Assembly: GCF_004337985.1 (NCBI RefSeq)
Contig: NW_021940920.1
Coordinates: 1,844,549 to 1,908,548 of the forward strand
Reading direction: 5' to 3'
DNA from: Pyricularia pennisetigena
Lineage: Eukaryota; Ascomycota; Sordariomycetes; Magnaporthales; Pyriculariaceae
DNA length: 64,000 nucleotides
A program made the position numbers and the translations under genes. The number at the start of each line of letters is the position of its first letter. Position 1 is the first letter of the stretch. Shown piece by piece: positions 1-10,900 of this stretch. The notes under the pieces are model-generated. The model worked only from the letters and a program-made list of their open reading frames with translations, was not told the DNA's origin and made no database searches.

Positions 1-333
1 CTCGTACCACCGAAACATGGAGTTGATTGCCTCGGAAAGCTCGGAGCTGCTGGTCTTGTCGATACAGCAGGTGTCTACCCAGACGTACGGGATACCTTTA
101 CTCCCAGCCAATCGGCATGTCTCGAGCACTTTAATCATGCCCGGGGACATGCCTTGGTCGGCAAGAAGAACGCGAGGGGTGGATGCCGATGAACCGAGGC
201 CAGTCGCTTCGCTTACGCCCCAGTCCTGAAACGTGATCTCGCCATCTTCCCATGTGTGAGAGAGGGTGGCATATCTGGTGGATTCTGGCTGCCGGTTCTC
301 GCGCTTCAAGGTGGCGGCGTTGATGAGCCACAT
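1..333 (-). CDS. HET-domain protein, N-terminal part (runs off window)
   Basis: The reverse strand from an ATG at 333 is open to base 1 (111 codons, no stop), so only the N-terminus is present. It begins MWLINAATLKRE, continues with YATLSHTWEDGEITFQDW, and near the edge reads GIPYVWVDTCCIDKTSSSEL followed by SEAINSMFRWYE. These are the three hallmark blocks of the fungal heterokaryon-incompatibility (HET) domain. HET proteins act in allorecognition and programmed cell death after fusion of unlike hyphae; the rest of such proteins often carries NACHT, ankyrin or WD repeats, which cannot be seen here. No frameshift or stop lies in the visible part, unlike the decayed HET copy at 25.9-27.7 kb. 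The family call is firm; the length and downstream domains are unknown. Confidence 0.88.
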   Translation of the reverse strand, partial: MWLINAATLKRENRQPESTRYATLSHTWEDGEITFQDWGVSEATGLGSSASTPRVLLADQGMSPGMIKVLETCRLAGSKGIPYVWVDTCCIDKTSSSELSEAINSMFRWYE

Positions 334-704
334 TGCTGCTGCTGCTGCTGTGAGCTATCTAGCTCTATGAAGAAGAGAAGAGAAGACTAGATAGAAAATT
401 CAGAGAAGCGGGATTCGAACGATACTTGAAAGACAAATGAACCTCGTAAGGAAAAGCCACCAGCCAATGAAATCCTGCTTATGAGGGGTTCTGACAAGAG
501 TATGATAGGGGAGCAAAACATCTGGTGTGGTGGCCCAAGTGAGGGGTTCACCGTCTCACGAGTTGGAGGCTTGACTTTGGTAGAATAAATCTCAAAAAAA
601 TTGAAAAATTTAAATGCAAGTTCGCTAGTTGAACAAAGAAAAAGGGTATCTCAACATGCCAAAGGGAATTTTCCTTGGTCTTTTTTTTTTCTTTTTTTTT
701 TATG

Positions 705-736
<32 letters not shown>

Positions 737-741
737 ACAAC
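334..741. other. Intergenic, promoter side of HET gene
   Basis: No gene is seen. The stretch holds the presumed 5' region of the HET gene. It ends in runs of T and then about 31 A (705-735), which sit only 6 bases past the stop codon of the neighbouring minus-strand gene. A GGGATTCGAAC motif near 409 resembles a tRNA T-loop but its flanks do not pair. Confidence 0.5.
705..735. repeat. Poly(A) tract, ~31 bases
   Basis: An uninterrupted A run preceded by two T runs (681-701). On the minus strand it reads as a T tract directly after the stop codon of the secreted paralog at 742-1680, where it would be 3' UTR or terminator-side sequence. Confidence 0.9.
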
Positions 742-1680
742 CTATTTTGCATCCTCCAATATCAGTGCAACCGTGACCTTGCTCAGGTCCCTGCTACCCT
801 TGGCCGGCATGGTGATGATCTTTGTCACCTCCTTGTTCCCCAGCTTCTGATGGTGGTTCATCAGCATCATCAACATGCCCGACACGGGGTCCGCGCCCAC
901 GAAGCGCTGGAACCTCTTTGGCCTCGGGTTGTTCTTGATCTCCCACGTCACCTTCCTTTCCTTGTCTTGTTTCGTGTCTTCGTAGTTGAGCTCGGCGACC
1001 TTTTTGAAGTCGTCCGACGCCAGGTCCATGAGGTAGATGGCCTTGAGGTTCTTGACCTTGTCGCCGGCCACGTCGGCAAACGACTGCCACACCATCTCGA
1101 ACACGGGCACGTCCTTGTCGGCCCGGCTCGAGTGGGCCGTCGACAGCGCCATGAAGTCGCCGTCCTCGCCGTACAGGCCCTCGACCACGGCCTTGTCGTG
1201 CGACTGCTGCAGCTTGATGCGGCGCGCCTTGCCGCTGGGCTCGAACCCGTCCATGTCGTCTTTGGAAAAGTCCCTGACCGCCTCCCACTCGGTCGCGATG
1301 ACGCGCCAGTCCGGCAGCGACACCTTGGTGACGCCGTGCACGAGCCCGGACATGGTGTCTGGGAAGACGAGCGGCCTCTTGAGCGGGTCGCTCGGGTCGA
1401 AGCCCGTGGCGTCCTTCTTGTCGGACGAGGTGGTCGAGTCGGCGACGTTGTCCTTGATTGCTTTCTGATGCAGGTCCAGCAGCTCCTTGCCGCGGGTTTC
1501 GGGTGATGTTGCATCGTCTCGTCTCGAGAGTACTTCTGGTATTTGGCTCTCGATGTCGCGGGTCGTGAGCCCATATGACATGACGGTACGGTCCAGCCCT
1601 GATATGGGGACTGCTGATGTGAATTTTTGAAAGCTGAGGGATGCCACGATGGCGAAGAGGGTGGACGCTGAGCGAACCAT
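742..1680 (-). CDS. Secreted protein, paralog 1 of 3 (unknown family)
   Basis: Single-exon ORF of 312 residues from the ATG at 1680. An in-frame extension exists upstream, but it passes through a 24-base A tract and lacks a signal peptide. From MVRSASTLFAIVASLS the start is a typical signal peptide with cleavage near residue 23. The mature part is charged and without membrane segments. The C-terminal half shares an ordered set of motifs with the next two genes: a WQSF block, NLKAI, a DF pair, KRF.RFVG, NHHQKLGNK, and a final ALILEDAK. An EGLYGEDGDFMAL segment matches SEGDFMAT of paralog 3. I do not recognise the family and see no catalytic signature. Signal peptide plus tandem duplication suggests a secreted, perhaps host-interacting role; that is inference. 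A-tracts flank both ends of the gene. Confidence 0.75.
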   Translation of the reverse strand: MVRSASTLFAIVASLSFQKFTSAVPISGLDRTVMSYGLTTRDIESQIPEVLSRRDDATSPETRGKELLDLHQKAIKDNVADSTTSSDKKDATGFDPSDPLKRPLVFPDTMSGLVHGVTKVSLPDWRVIATEWEAVRDFSKDDMDGFEPSGKARRIKLQQSHDKAVVEGLYGEDGDFMALSTAHSSRADKDVPVFEMVWQSFADVAGDKVKNLKAIYLMDLASDDFKKVAELNYEDTKQDKERKVTWEIKNNPRPKRFQRFVGADPVSGMLMMLMNHHQKLGNKEVTKIITMPAKGSRDLSKVTVALILEDAK

Positions 1681-1699
1681 TGTGACAAAGGAAAATGAC

Positions 1700-1723
1700 A
1701 AAAAAAAAAAAAAAAAAAAAAAG
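1700..1723. repeat. Poly(A) tract, ~24 bases, in 5' leader of paralog 1
   Basis: The run lies about 20 bases upstream of the chosen ATG at 1680. On the coding strand it is a T tract, of the kind that excludes nucleosomes in fungal promoters. Confidence 0.85.
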
Positions 1724-2726
1724 ACGCAAGGAAATTGGTGATTTGACAAAGACGACAACTATGTCATCTAAGCGCAATGAAATCCAATTTCTAATGCGAA
1801 CAAAAGAGAGAGAAAAGAAATACTCCTCGTGGAAGTCGATGATGCTAGGTTTTTAATGTATTATTGTTGATCAGAGTTGTCTGCAGCCAGACATTGAACG
1901 TTTCGTTTTCACGCCGCTGTTGATTGTATTTGAAGCAACCAACGCCGTCTGTCAAACCCCTGCCGACGGCCCTTGCCCGCCTAACCATGACACACACACA
2001 CACACACAACAATGGCAGTTTGCTGGATGATTACTGCGCTGCCTAAACCTGGCCCGTCACGAACTTGGTCTAGCGTGGCTCATCATCCAAGTAAGCAGTG
2101 GGCGGTACTGGGGAAAAAAATGCCATTTTGGGCGAGCGTGGGCAGTGCAGCCGTGCTCTGATTGGCGGGTCGTAACTCTGAGAGAACCCTGCACTGCCTA
2201 CTACTTTGGAAGTGCTGAGCGAAAAGCCCCACACCTGTTAGAAGAAGCCTGGGACGGGTGCAAAAAAAGAGAGCCGTAAGCGCTTGTGCAGGTTTGGTTG
2301 TTTTGGAATAGCACTCGATCAGTTGGGTAAGCACTCAATCCCGATTGACAGTTACTGTGCCCAAAACTCGGGAACTAGGAAGCAAACAAGACGGCAGGCG
2401 ATCCGGCTTGGCCGAGATTTGGTTAACATGGTTGACGATAGGGAGCGATTGCCGATCGCCTTGGGTTAACTAGCACCGGCGACAGGCTAGAGCAAATAAC
2501 GATACGCGATGGTGGGATGCAGGCTAGACTAGAGACACACAGGACGTATGTAATAAATGAGGAGATTGCAAATGTGCCTGAATTTTAATTCATCACGGCG
2601 AAACTGACAATTTACACAAAGCAGGTACTGTGACGAGATGAAAGTGATGAAAATTGAGGCTAAATTTGAAACGCCTGCTAAAACTAGAAAAAAAAAAAAA
2701 AAGGTAAAATTGACAAAAACCAACGA
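1724..2726. other. Intergenic between paralogs 1 and 2
   Basis: About 1 kb without a supported gene. It has a short CA microsatellite near 1989-2007. Small ORFs here have no family resemblance or plausible start context. Confidence 0.5.
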
Positions 2727-2902
2727 CTACCTCCTTGCACGTCTCCTGCTCGCCTTCGCCGCCGGTGTGGCAGCAGGTGTTGCCGCAGGCGCTGCAGTTG
2801 ATGTTGAAGCCGACGCTGCAGGTTGTTGCGTTGCAGTCGTCGACGGAGTTGGGGCCGCCGCGGGTTGAACAGTGGCAGCAGCAGGAGCAGCGGCAGCAGA
2901 AG

Positions 2903-2934
<32 letters not shown>

Positions 2935-4418
2935 GCAGAGGGACTAGCAGCAGGAGCAGCAGGGGCAGCAGGAGCAGCAGCCGGAGCGGCGGTGGCAGCC
3001 GGCTTGGCATCGCCCAGAATAATTGCCGCAATCCACGGATCGGCCCACTTCATGCCCGGCGCCGTCACGATGCTGACAATGTCCCTATTCCCCGTGGCGC
3101 CATGGTGCGCCGTCAGCATCTGCACCTTGTTGGCGAGCACCTCGGTGCCCACCAGACGGTTGAACAGCTTCCCGTCCGCCGGCTTCCAGATGACGGGCTC
3201 CCCGGCGACCATGTCGGCGTCCTTGTAGTTCTCGCGCATGACGGCGTAGAAGTCGGCGTCGACGATCTTCATGGCCGCCACCACGCGGAGGTTGGTGGCG
3301 TTTTGCGCGCCCACGCTCTCGACGTACGTCTGCCACGTCAGCTCCTCGACCGGCATCGTCGCGCTCCTTTTGAACTCGACCTTCTTGCCGCCCACCTCGG
3401 TCTTGGTCACGTCGTCCTTGGCCACCCGCACCACGTCGTTGTTCTTGTTCTCGCCCCACGAGATGAGGTACTCCCCGCCCCGCTGGATCAGCAGGTTGAC
3501 GATGGCGGACCGGAACGCCCGGCTTTCCTTGTTGAACGGCCCCGCGAGGCTCTGCACCTCGTGGTAGTCTGCCTTTGGGCTCAGTTCCAGGTTCAGGTCC
3601 TCGTGGTGGAGGTAAAACTCGGCCAAGGGGTGGCGCAGGAACGCAGCAACGGGCTCTTTGGTCCTGTTGTACACCGGCTGGCCGCCCTGCATGCCCTTGA
3701 TGTGCGGGTAAACCACCGGAGGCACCTTTTCGTCCTTCTTTGGCGGCTTCTTGGGGTCCGGAACGGCCACCTTGGCGGCGTCCTGCGTCGCCGTGGCGTC
3801 GACAGAAGCAGCGGCCGCCTTGACTGCCGCGCGGTGCTGCTCCAGAAGCTCCGCGCCACGCTTCTCGATGTTGGCGTCGAGGGCCTTCTTGTCCACGTAT
3901 GGCTTGAACTGCGGGATCGCCTCGGAGACCAGGCGAGCGAGATTGGAAAAGGTGTTGACGCAGCGGCCCGCAACGGCGACGGGCTTGGCCTCCCAGTGAA
4001 AGTATAATGTAAATGCGGATTTGCTGATGCGCGTGGGGCCCTGGGCCTTGGCGGTTGTGTTGGTAGCCTGTGGCTGGGTGGCCGCTTTTGCTGCTGGCTG
4101 TGTCGTGTTTTGCTGAGCAGGCGGTTGTGCTGCTGGCTGTGCGGCCGGTTGGGCAGGGGCTGCTGGCGCTGCTGCTGCTGCTGGAGCAGGTGTTGCGGGT
4201 GTTGCAGTAGGTGTTGCAGCAGGTGTTGCCGCCGGTGCCTGGGCGCTTCTTCGTCTCATTTGTTGTGATACATGGCGAGGAATCTGTTCGTTTGTGTATG
4301 TTGGCGACCTGTGGCTGCCAGCGTCAACATCTGTATAACCGGCATTCGAATCGACAGGGTGACCAATGACTGCAGAGGCCGATGCCAAGAATATTACGGC
4401 TATTGCACCGCGGACCAT
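2727..4418 (-). CDS. Secreted protein, paralog 2 of 3, with Pro/Ala-rich arms
   Basis: Single-exon ORF of 563 residues from the ATG at 4418. It opens with a signal peptide (MVRGAIAVIFLASASAVIG, cleavage before HPVD). Residues about 55-125 form a low-complexity Ala/Pro/Gln/Thr arm. A globular core of about 340 residues follows, and then a second Ala/Pro/Ser/Thr arm with a run of serines encoded by an AGAAGA repeat, ending in a basic RRRARR tail. The core matches paralogs 1 and 3 in order: EKRGAELLEQH, ELTWQTY, NLRVVAAMKI, LFNRLVG, AHHGATGNRDI and IAAIILGDAK. The arms look like O-glycosylated, cell-wall-type linkers, but no GPI signal is visible. Function is unknown. The repeats could vary in length between strains. 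Confidence 0.75.
2898..2934. repeat. Trinucleotide repeat (GAA)n inside paralog 2
   Basis: A GAA/AGA repeat encodes a run of about a dozen serines in the C-terminal arm when read on the minus strand. It is a likely length-variable microsatellite. Confidence 0.85.
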
Positions 4419-5185
4419 GTTGTCAATCAGTGCAGGTTTGCACCGGGACGACGACCAACGCCTGTGTGGGTAGGTTTAAATGTAAGCTGAGTTGCCTGTT
4501 GTGAACTTATGATCAATTTGTCCAAACAGTCGAGCATTATTGGGAACGTCAAATTGGTGATGAATGACCTCACGATACCTTGATATGTTTTTATCGACAT
4601 CAAGCAAGCAAACTACATCAAGACTGTATGACTGTGCGTGCGCAGTCAGACGAAGCCCTTCTTGGGTTTGCTGACTTTGAAAACCCTTGTCCATAGGGCA
4701 ATTGGAGGCTTACAGATTGAAGTTTGGGGAGGGTAAGCAACTTGATTTCGATGCAGGGACCCCATGTAGCATACGAAAATAACCCATCCAAGATGAGGCG
4801 GAGCCGTAAGCACGCCAAGACTCCCACCAGATCGGGTACAACTAAGATTTACCTGTCTTGTCGAGCTGGCAGTACACAGTCGTCGCTTTCAGTCCAATAA
4901 TTTCAATGGACAACTTGGCAAAGACTCGATCACCGCCGCAATATATGCTACTAATACCACGACGACCGCTATCACCACCGTTAACAATACTGGGTTTATT
5001 ATAATTATACACTAAAAACTGCTTCTATGGTTAGGACTACGCGGAAATGAGATGGGGGTGGTACTTGATGACCGACCGCAAAAGCTACGCTGTGAGGATT
5101 CGAATTGTGCATAGATTCCCGGCTACTGCCGTGAAGAAATCAAACCGGTCCTCGCTAACAGGGCGAGACCCCTAGAAGATCCAAA
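4419..5185. other. Intergenic between paralogs 2 and 3
   Basis: About 770 bases. It holds the promoter side of paralog 2 and the 3' side of paralog 3, with an AT-rich patch near 4990-5020. No gene was seen. Confidence 0.5.
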
Positions 5186-6190
5186 TCAGTATCGCACATA
5201 TGCCCCATTCGAGTGCGTCTTTTGCCTTTGGCTGTATGGACGCTTCTCGATGCGGTACGATGACCCTTTGGGTTGCTGTGCTTTCAAGATTGACTCTTTA
5301 CCCTTGGGCCCCTCCTTGCCCTTTACCATCTTTTTATTGTTCGCCGGGCCCCTGCCAAGCTTGATGACCGCATCCCAACGGTTGCCCGTCGGATCCGTCG
5401 GTCTGATGATGACCTTGTCGATGGGCTTGTCGCCCAGGGCGCCGTGGTGGTTGCAGAGCATCCGGACGAAGCCCCAAAGCACTCGCGTTCCCAGAAACTC
5501 GTAGGCGATGTCCTTCTCGCCTTCCACAGTCGTCCGCCACGACATGGGCATCATGTCTTCTCTATCTGTGCCGTAGTGGGCCGTGGCGATCTGGTCAAAC
5601 TCAAAGTTCCAAATCTGCAGGACGAAGATGGCTTTCAGGTTGGCAGCTAGTTCTGTGCCGTCTTCCAGCGACTCCAGGAACGACTGGTATATCAGTTCGT
5701 TCATGGGCACCGTCAGTCGTTGATCACCCACCTCCTGGCCCCTTCGCACCAGGTCGTTCGCTTTGAACATGCAGTTGGTTGCCATGAAGTCGCCCTCCGA
5801 GTCCGTGAGGAGGTCGAGAATCGTGTTCTCCCACATTTGCTCCTGATTAGTGGTATGTACCGTCTTGGTCACGCCCTCCATTTGGCGCAAGTCGAACCCG
5901 ATTTGACCCCTATCGAAGCCCATGAGACCGTGATACGAGTCCGCCTCGTCCTCGTACCAGGTGTCGTGGTATTGAGACAACACCTGGTACGGGCCGTTCT
6001 CGTCCTCAAAGTTCAGCTTGGGGAAAACGATTGGGCTCAGTGGGTTTTGCAAGCTGGGAGGCCGCAGCAACGCCGTCATGCTGGCCGATGATGCCTCCCG
6101 GATGTTCTCCCGGATAGCCCGGGCGTGCAGAGCTATCGTGTGCTCGCCACGCTCCCTGGCGTCCTCTCTGATTTCTTCAACGCTAGCCAT
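5186..6190 (-). CDS. Paralog 3 of 3 of the same family, N-terminus uncertain
   Basis: From the ATG at 6190 (context CGCGATGGC) this encodes 334 residues beginning MASVEEIREDARERGEHTIA. The frame is open further up to an ATG at 6439, but that longer version also lacks a signal peptide, so either the start is at 6190 or a spliced 5' exon is missed. Similarity to the two upstream paralogs is collinear: RGEHTIALHARAIREN matches RGKELLDLHQKAIKDN of paralog 1. Later come EGDFMAT, LIYQSFLESL, NLKAIFVLQI, CNHHGALGDKPIDKVI and RWDAVIKLG. After this shared end the protein has a unique Lys/Gly-rich basic tail. If it truly has no signal peptide, it may be cytosolic or unconventionally secreted. The family membership is clear from the motifs; the function is not. 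Confidence 0.68.
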   Translation of the reverse strand: MASVEEIREDARERGEHTIALHARAIRENIREASSASMTALLRPPSLQNPLSPIVFPKLNFEDENGPYQVLSQYHDTWYEDEADSYHGLMGFDRGQIGFDLRQMEGVTKTVHTTNQEQMWENTILDLLTDSEGDFMATNCMFKANDLVRRGQEVGDQRLTVPMNELIYQSFLESLEDGTELAANLKAIFVLQIWNFEFDQIATAHYGTDREDMMPMSWRTTVEGEKDIAYEFLGTRVLWGFVRMLCNHHGALGDKPIDKVIIRPTDPTGNRWDAVIKLGRGPANNKKMVKGKEGPKGKESILKAQQPKGSSYRIEKRPYSQRQKTHSNGAYVRY

Positions 6191-7025
6191 CGCGATAATG
6201 GCTGCCTCTGGCAAGCTGATTTTGCGACGAAACAACTTTGTTTTGCCGCAGCTCGATGATTGATGATTGAAAGACACAAGGGCTCTTTTTGAAGTTGGTG
6301 AGCTTTGGCTTTGGTGATGCTTCCGATGCAGTGTTTGGATGATGTGACCCGAGCTTGTGTCGATGTGGAAGGGGATCAGAACTTGCTTATTGCGTTTTAT
6401 ACTCGATTCCAATACTAACTGGTCACTCACTACCTTCATCGTGGTGGACTGGATGCGTGATGCTAGATATTCAGTCAATGCTCTATATTCAACGGGGGAC
6501 AAGACTCTATGCAAAGTGATGGCGATAGGCCTCAACGATTGGTCTTGGCCTCACTGCCCCATTGCAGAGAGTAGACATGGTAGGATATCAAAGTGATAGA
6601 GCGCAGAGTCTCTGTGCCATGAGCTGCAAGCATAGGGCCACCGATACCAACAGAGCAATACTCGGCGATTGAATATAGAATTCCAATACACTCACAATGG
6701 CTCCAAGCAGTTCACGGCATTATTGACTTTGAATGAACGGAGGTCACACCAGAGGAGCACTGGAGCAGATGAGCGGGCTTGATATGTTCAACTAGGCGAC
6801 TTGCGAGTGAATGGTTTGTCCATTCTCAGAGTGTATAAACCACCGCCTCGTCGGCACTCTATATTTACTGGGATACACAAACTTTAACGCCTGAAAATTC
6901 AATATGGTTGTTACGAGAGTATTTTGTGTTTCCACTGCGTGTGAGCGTGTCTAGCCCAGCCACAACCAGCCCCAGGATCCTCGCTAGGATGTTCTCCTGT
7001 TCCAATACAAAACACATGCATAGCT
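6191..7025. other. Intergenic
   Basis: About 830 bases between paralog 3 and the FSH1-type hydrolase. It probably holds the 5' UTR or a missed first exon of paralog 3 (6191-6540). The rest shows no supported gene. Confidence 0.45.
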
Positions 7026-7832
7026 CTAGACCGCTACACCGGTAGAAGCAGCCATTTTCAGCATCTCATCCACCAACGGATCGACATCAGCCGACTTTAT
7101 TGGAACGCGGTGGTTGCCGGGCCACTCGAGCAGCCGCGTCGTCCCGGAGGCGCAGTACCTGTCCAACAGCTGCCGGTGCAGCTCGAGCCCCGGGTCAAGG
7201 GTGCCGTGCACGTGTAGCGTGGGCAGGCGCAGCAGGTGCTCGTCGCCTGCAGGATCGCCGGAGCTCGACACGGGTCGGTCCCCCTCGGCCACCCTTGCCG
7301 ATGCCGGCCTGTCGAGCATGGCGGACCGGCAGACCTCCAGATCGAGCGCGACGATGGGCGCACGGCCGGCCAGGAGCACGCCGAACCGCCAGTTCTCCGA
7401 GAGGCCAACGCGTTCCGGGTGCCTTGCAGCGCGCTGCTGCTGGCGATAGAGCAGGCTGGCCGCCAGCTTGGCGCCCTGCGAGAACCCAAGCAGGCCGACC
7501 CAGGGGCCCGGCGAGCCGATGCGGGCATCGTCGTTCTGCATGGCCTCGCGCACGGAGGCGTCGATGGCGCGGATGACGTCGGCGTCCGAGTAGCCTTCAC
7601 CGTCGGGGAACCAGCGCTTGAAGGGGCCGCAGTCGGCATAGACCGGAACGACGTCTGGGCCTGGCAGGGACGCATAAGGCGCCTCGACGTAGACGAGGCG
7701 GAAGTGCGGCTCCAGAGACCGCGAAACCTGGCGACACTGGGTGCGGAAAATGGCGGCGTTGGTGCCGCCGCCGTGTAGGCACAGGATTCGCGGCAGGTGA
7801 CGCGTTTTGGCGTCGTATGCGGACGTGTCCAT
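7026..7832 (-). CDS. FSH1-family serine hydrolase
   Basis: A 268-residue alpha/beta hydrolase starting at the ATG at 7832. The in-frame extension beyond it reads through a 36-base A tract and is not credible. The start RILCLHGGGTNAAIF is the oxyanion-strand motif of the FSH1 (DUF341) family. GFSQG gives the nucleophile Ser118, HGTLDPG the acid near Asp213, and GNHRVP the catalytic His near 241. No signal peptide or membrane segment is seen, so it is probably cytosolic. Members cleave esters or thioesters; some, such as LovG, release polyketides, but no synthase lies nearby and no substrate can be assigned. The family call is firm. Confidence 0.9.
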   Translation of the reverse strand: MDTSAYDAKTRHLPRILCLHGGGTNAAIFRTQCRQVSRSLEPHFRLVYVEAPYASLPGPDVVPVYADCGPFKRWFPDGEGYSDADVIRAIDASVREAMQNDDARIGSPGPWVGLLGFSQGAKLAASLLYRQQQRAARHPERVGLSENWRFGVLLAGRAPIVALDLEVCRSAMLDRPASARVAEGDRPVSSSGDPAGDEHLLRLPTLHVHGTLDPGLELHRQLLDRYCASGTTRLLEWPGNHRVPIKSADVDPLVDEMLKMAASTGVAV

Positions 7833-7890
7833 TTTTCTGTGTAACCGTAGTGGACGATGGTCTCGAGCAATCTGGGGTTGGGATAGGGCT

Positions 7891-7896
<6 letters not shown>

Positions 7897-7932
<36 letters not shown>
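7897..7932. repeat. Poly(A) tract, ~36 bases, upstream of FSH1-type gene
   Basis: It sits about 65 bases upstream of the ATG. On the gene's strand it is a T tract in the leader or core promoter. Confidence 0.9.
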
Positions 7933-7934
<2 letters not shown>

Positions 7935-10900
7935 GAGAGTGCGAGATGAGATTGACGTCAGATTTTGATCACAATCGGGAGGGAAGAGAAAAAAAGTATG
8001 AAGGTTTTCGGCTATTGTTGAGATGTCGAAGTTTCTTGACTCAAGCATGTATGTGGTGGAAAAAATATATGTGGAGACCAAAATGATAATTCCAGCCGTA
8101 ATATCTTGGCCTTGGATGAATGAGAGCAGAGAAACCGTCCTCGTGTATTTGTATTCTTCTGCCTTGGACGACAGAGTCTTTGAATTTAAGATGACGCTTT
8201 GAACGACATCGAGGCATATACGGGAATTTCCGCATTAATACTGTCCTTGCCTCTTGCGGGGTTGGCTGTCAAAACTTGCAATGTCTTGTGAATTAATAGT
8301 CGAGCTGCACTAATGGAGTTGTTTTTGCATTACACAGCGATTCTGCTTGGGGCTTACTATACAATTTTAATGGCAGGGCCGCTGCATGCGATTCTCTACA
8401 TTGTATGTGAGCTCAAATCTGAGCGTGTAAAGGCCAATGCTGGCAAATATATCCTAGCACAGCGGTTGTTTTGGTTCATGGCTTTGTACCAAAGTGGGTA
8501 AAGCCACAAATACTATGCTTGCCGACAGACGGGGCCCTAGCCATCATCCTCGGTCATATGCATGCCAAAAGACTACAAATAGGTGTGACAGAGTCCAGGA
8601 CGAGGTGCAAGACGTTCCCGAAAACGACTGGAAAAATGTGGATAACGGCTATTCTAGCCCGAAAGGGATGTGGGAATTCAAAACAGACAACAAATGAGCA
8701 ATATCAAAGGCAACAACACCCCATAGCTTTAACCCCAAAACACTGAAGCACATTGGGTACCGCGGGGAGTGCTAGTTCCCAGTATCGTGGATCAGAGTGG
8801 AGGTTTTTTGAAGTAGACGAGCTGGTGCTTTTGCGAGTTGTGTTTCAGCATACACTGGCGGAGCGACTGCATGGTCAAGTTGCGCGACCCCCACACAGAG
8901 CAGGGCCTTCACCAGAGCCTTGCGGATAGACCCGGAGCTTAGAGACCAGAAGGCTTTGATTATGATAGTGCGGCATACCCGAGAAAGGACTGAGTAGGTA
9001 CTTGGAGGCCAGTGGCTTGATTGTTGATGATAGTTATATGTCCTCATGTCTTTGTGTAATGTCTACCGTAGTTATATTTTGAATACATTTGCTTAGCTGA
9101 CAGAAGGTTTAACATGCTATCGGACAAACGCAATGCGGCAAAAGCCAGATAGCGATGGGTAGGGCTACGGCTGGGGTACGATGAACCGGGTTGCCAAGGG
9201 TTGAAGGTCAACAGATAAAAAACGCCAAAGGATTCTTTTGTCCATCTAAACCTAGCTACAGTGGCGACTACGCAGATTTTTAAATCCCCAGCTTTCAGCC
9301 CGGCTCCGAATAATACATTTTTGCCAAAAGTAGCCTTTTTTTCGCACAGAGTCGTTCATCTTTATTGCAGGTCAAAGTACTGTGTTAGTCGCACGTGGTC
9401 AAGCCTGGCTAGAAGGTCCCAGAAGAGCAACGGAAAGTTGGAAGACTTCCAGAAAAGTAGTCTGGGCAGGGAAATCGGGGTGGAAATCAACGAGGAGGTC
9501 CAAACTCAATCAGGTTTAAGTTGCGCTAGGATCGCCATGGTCCAAGAGCAAAGCGAGGGGACTCAAAAGATAAGCGGAAACAGTTTCTCAAGCGTCGTAA
9601 TAAAAGATCAAAAAGATGTTGCGGGTATATTTATCACAAGACTAGCCCGCTTTCGGTGTCACGCCAAACGAGAAGTCTAGGAAGAGATATACCATGACAG
9701 ACCAAGCGAACAAGCATCTCATAGCGCGCAGCTACCCACAGACTAGGGCTCTTGGCACTCAAGGTTCTGACAAAAGTTGAACTATGTCAAGGGTAGCAAG
9801 ATAGCCGGGGTACTGCTAGACTCGAAAAATGAGATAAATATAATCCCAACCGCCGTGAGAGGTGCCGCGGTACTCGAGTCGCTTCATCGGATCATTGCGT
9901 TAACATTTTTTTTTTTCTTTTTCTGCTTCATGCCCAAAGTGAGCTGTGCAGGTGGCTTGCATCTACTTGTTCAAAGTTTCAAGACAATAATCGCTTCTCG
10001 ACTTCAATATATCTGACATAAATCCGGTTACAACCGGGTTTGTCTGTACCACGACTCGAGTAAAATAAGCACTAGTCTAGCATGAAGCACAGAGATCGAT
10101 CATCGATACAGCTAACGGTATGACAAAGCGTTCGCGATCTATATCCTTTTATCAATGAAGGTTAGGTTTATTTAGATCCTGTCGTCCTGCCTGGCGACAT
10201 AGCCATGCATCTAATTACGCCGCTGGAGAGCCGACGTGCGCCGGCCGCGCCAAACGGAATCAAGGCGCGGAAGCTTGGCCATGTTGATCCCACTTCGGTT
10301 GGGGATCGAGATAGAAACGCTCATCCTAACCGTCTGTCATGAGGCGAGTGAACCCTAAACAGCTGCTCAAACGGGTTTGGCGGCGAGCTTCTAGAGAGCA
10401 GGGTTGGGATGTTTCTGGACGACAACTGACAAGGACTAGGACTGGACTCGGAGTTAATGGTTTGGCAATCTTGATGCACCCAAGTCTGAAATTGTCCTGT
10501 CAAAACCATATGCCCTTGTTCCCGAAAAAAAAAGAATGTTTACAGCGAATCTCACGATAAATGTTCCGACTGCGAAAAAGAAAATCTTAGACTCCTTCAA
10601 TTACGTGATGAACGATGATAAATCGGTCGGCTCATTCAAGGGTGCGAGGGGAAGCTCTTGCGCCGGCACCAGACTTATACCCATCCATGGAGTTTCCAGT
10701 GTCCACACGTCCCTCCGTCCAAGAGCCCCGTGGAATTGTCAAAAAAATGATAAATCAGACAGAGATGAGACTAGATCAAATTTCAACATTGAAAACCGTG
10801 ACCCTGAAATGTCTCGCCATCGAAGGAGCCGCTGGACAATACTGCAAGCCCAGCATGTAATACCGCCCGCGTGCGTATTCAAGGCGATTGTCAGCCCCAT

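Noticed and set aside
400..470. Possible tRNA T-loop (GGGATTCGAAC)
   Set aside because: The flanking bases do not form a T-stem, and no D-arm, anticodon arm or acceptor stem can be drawn.
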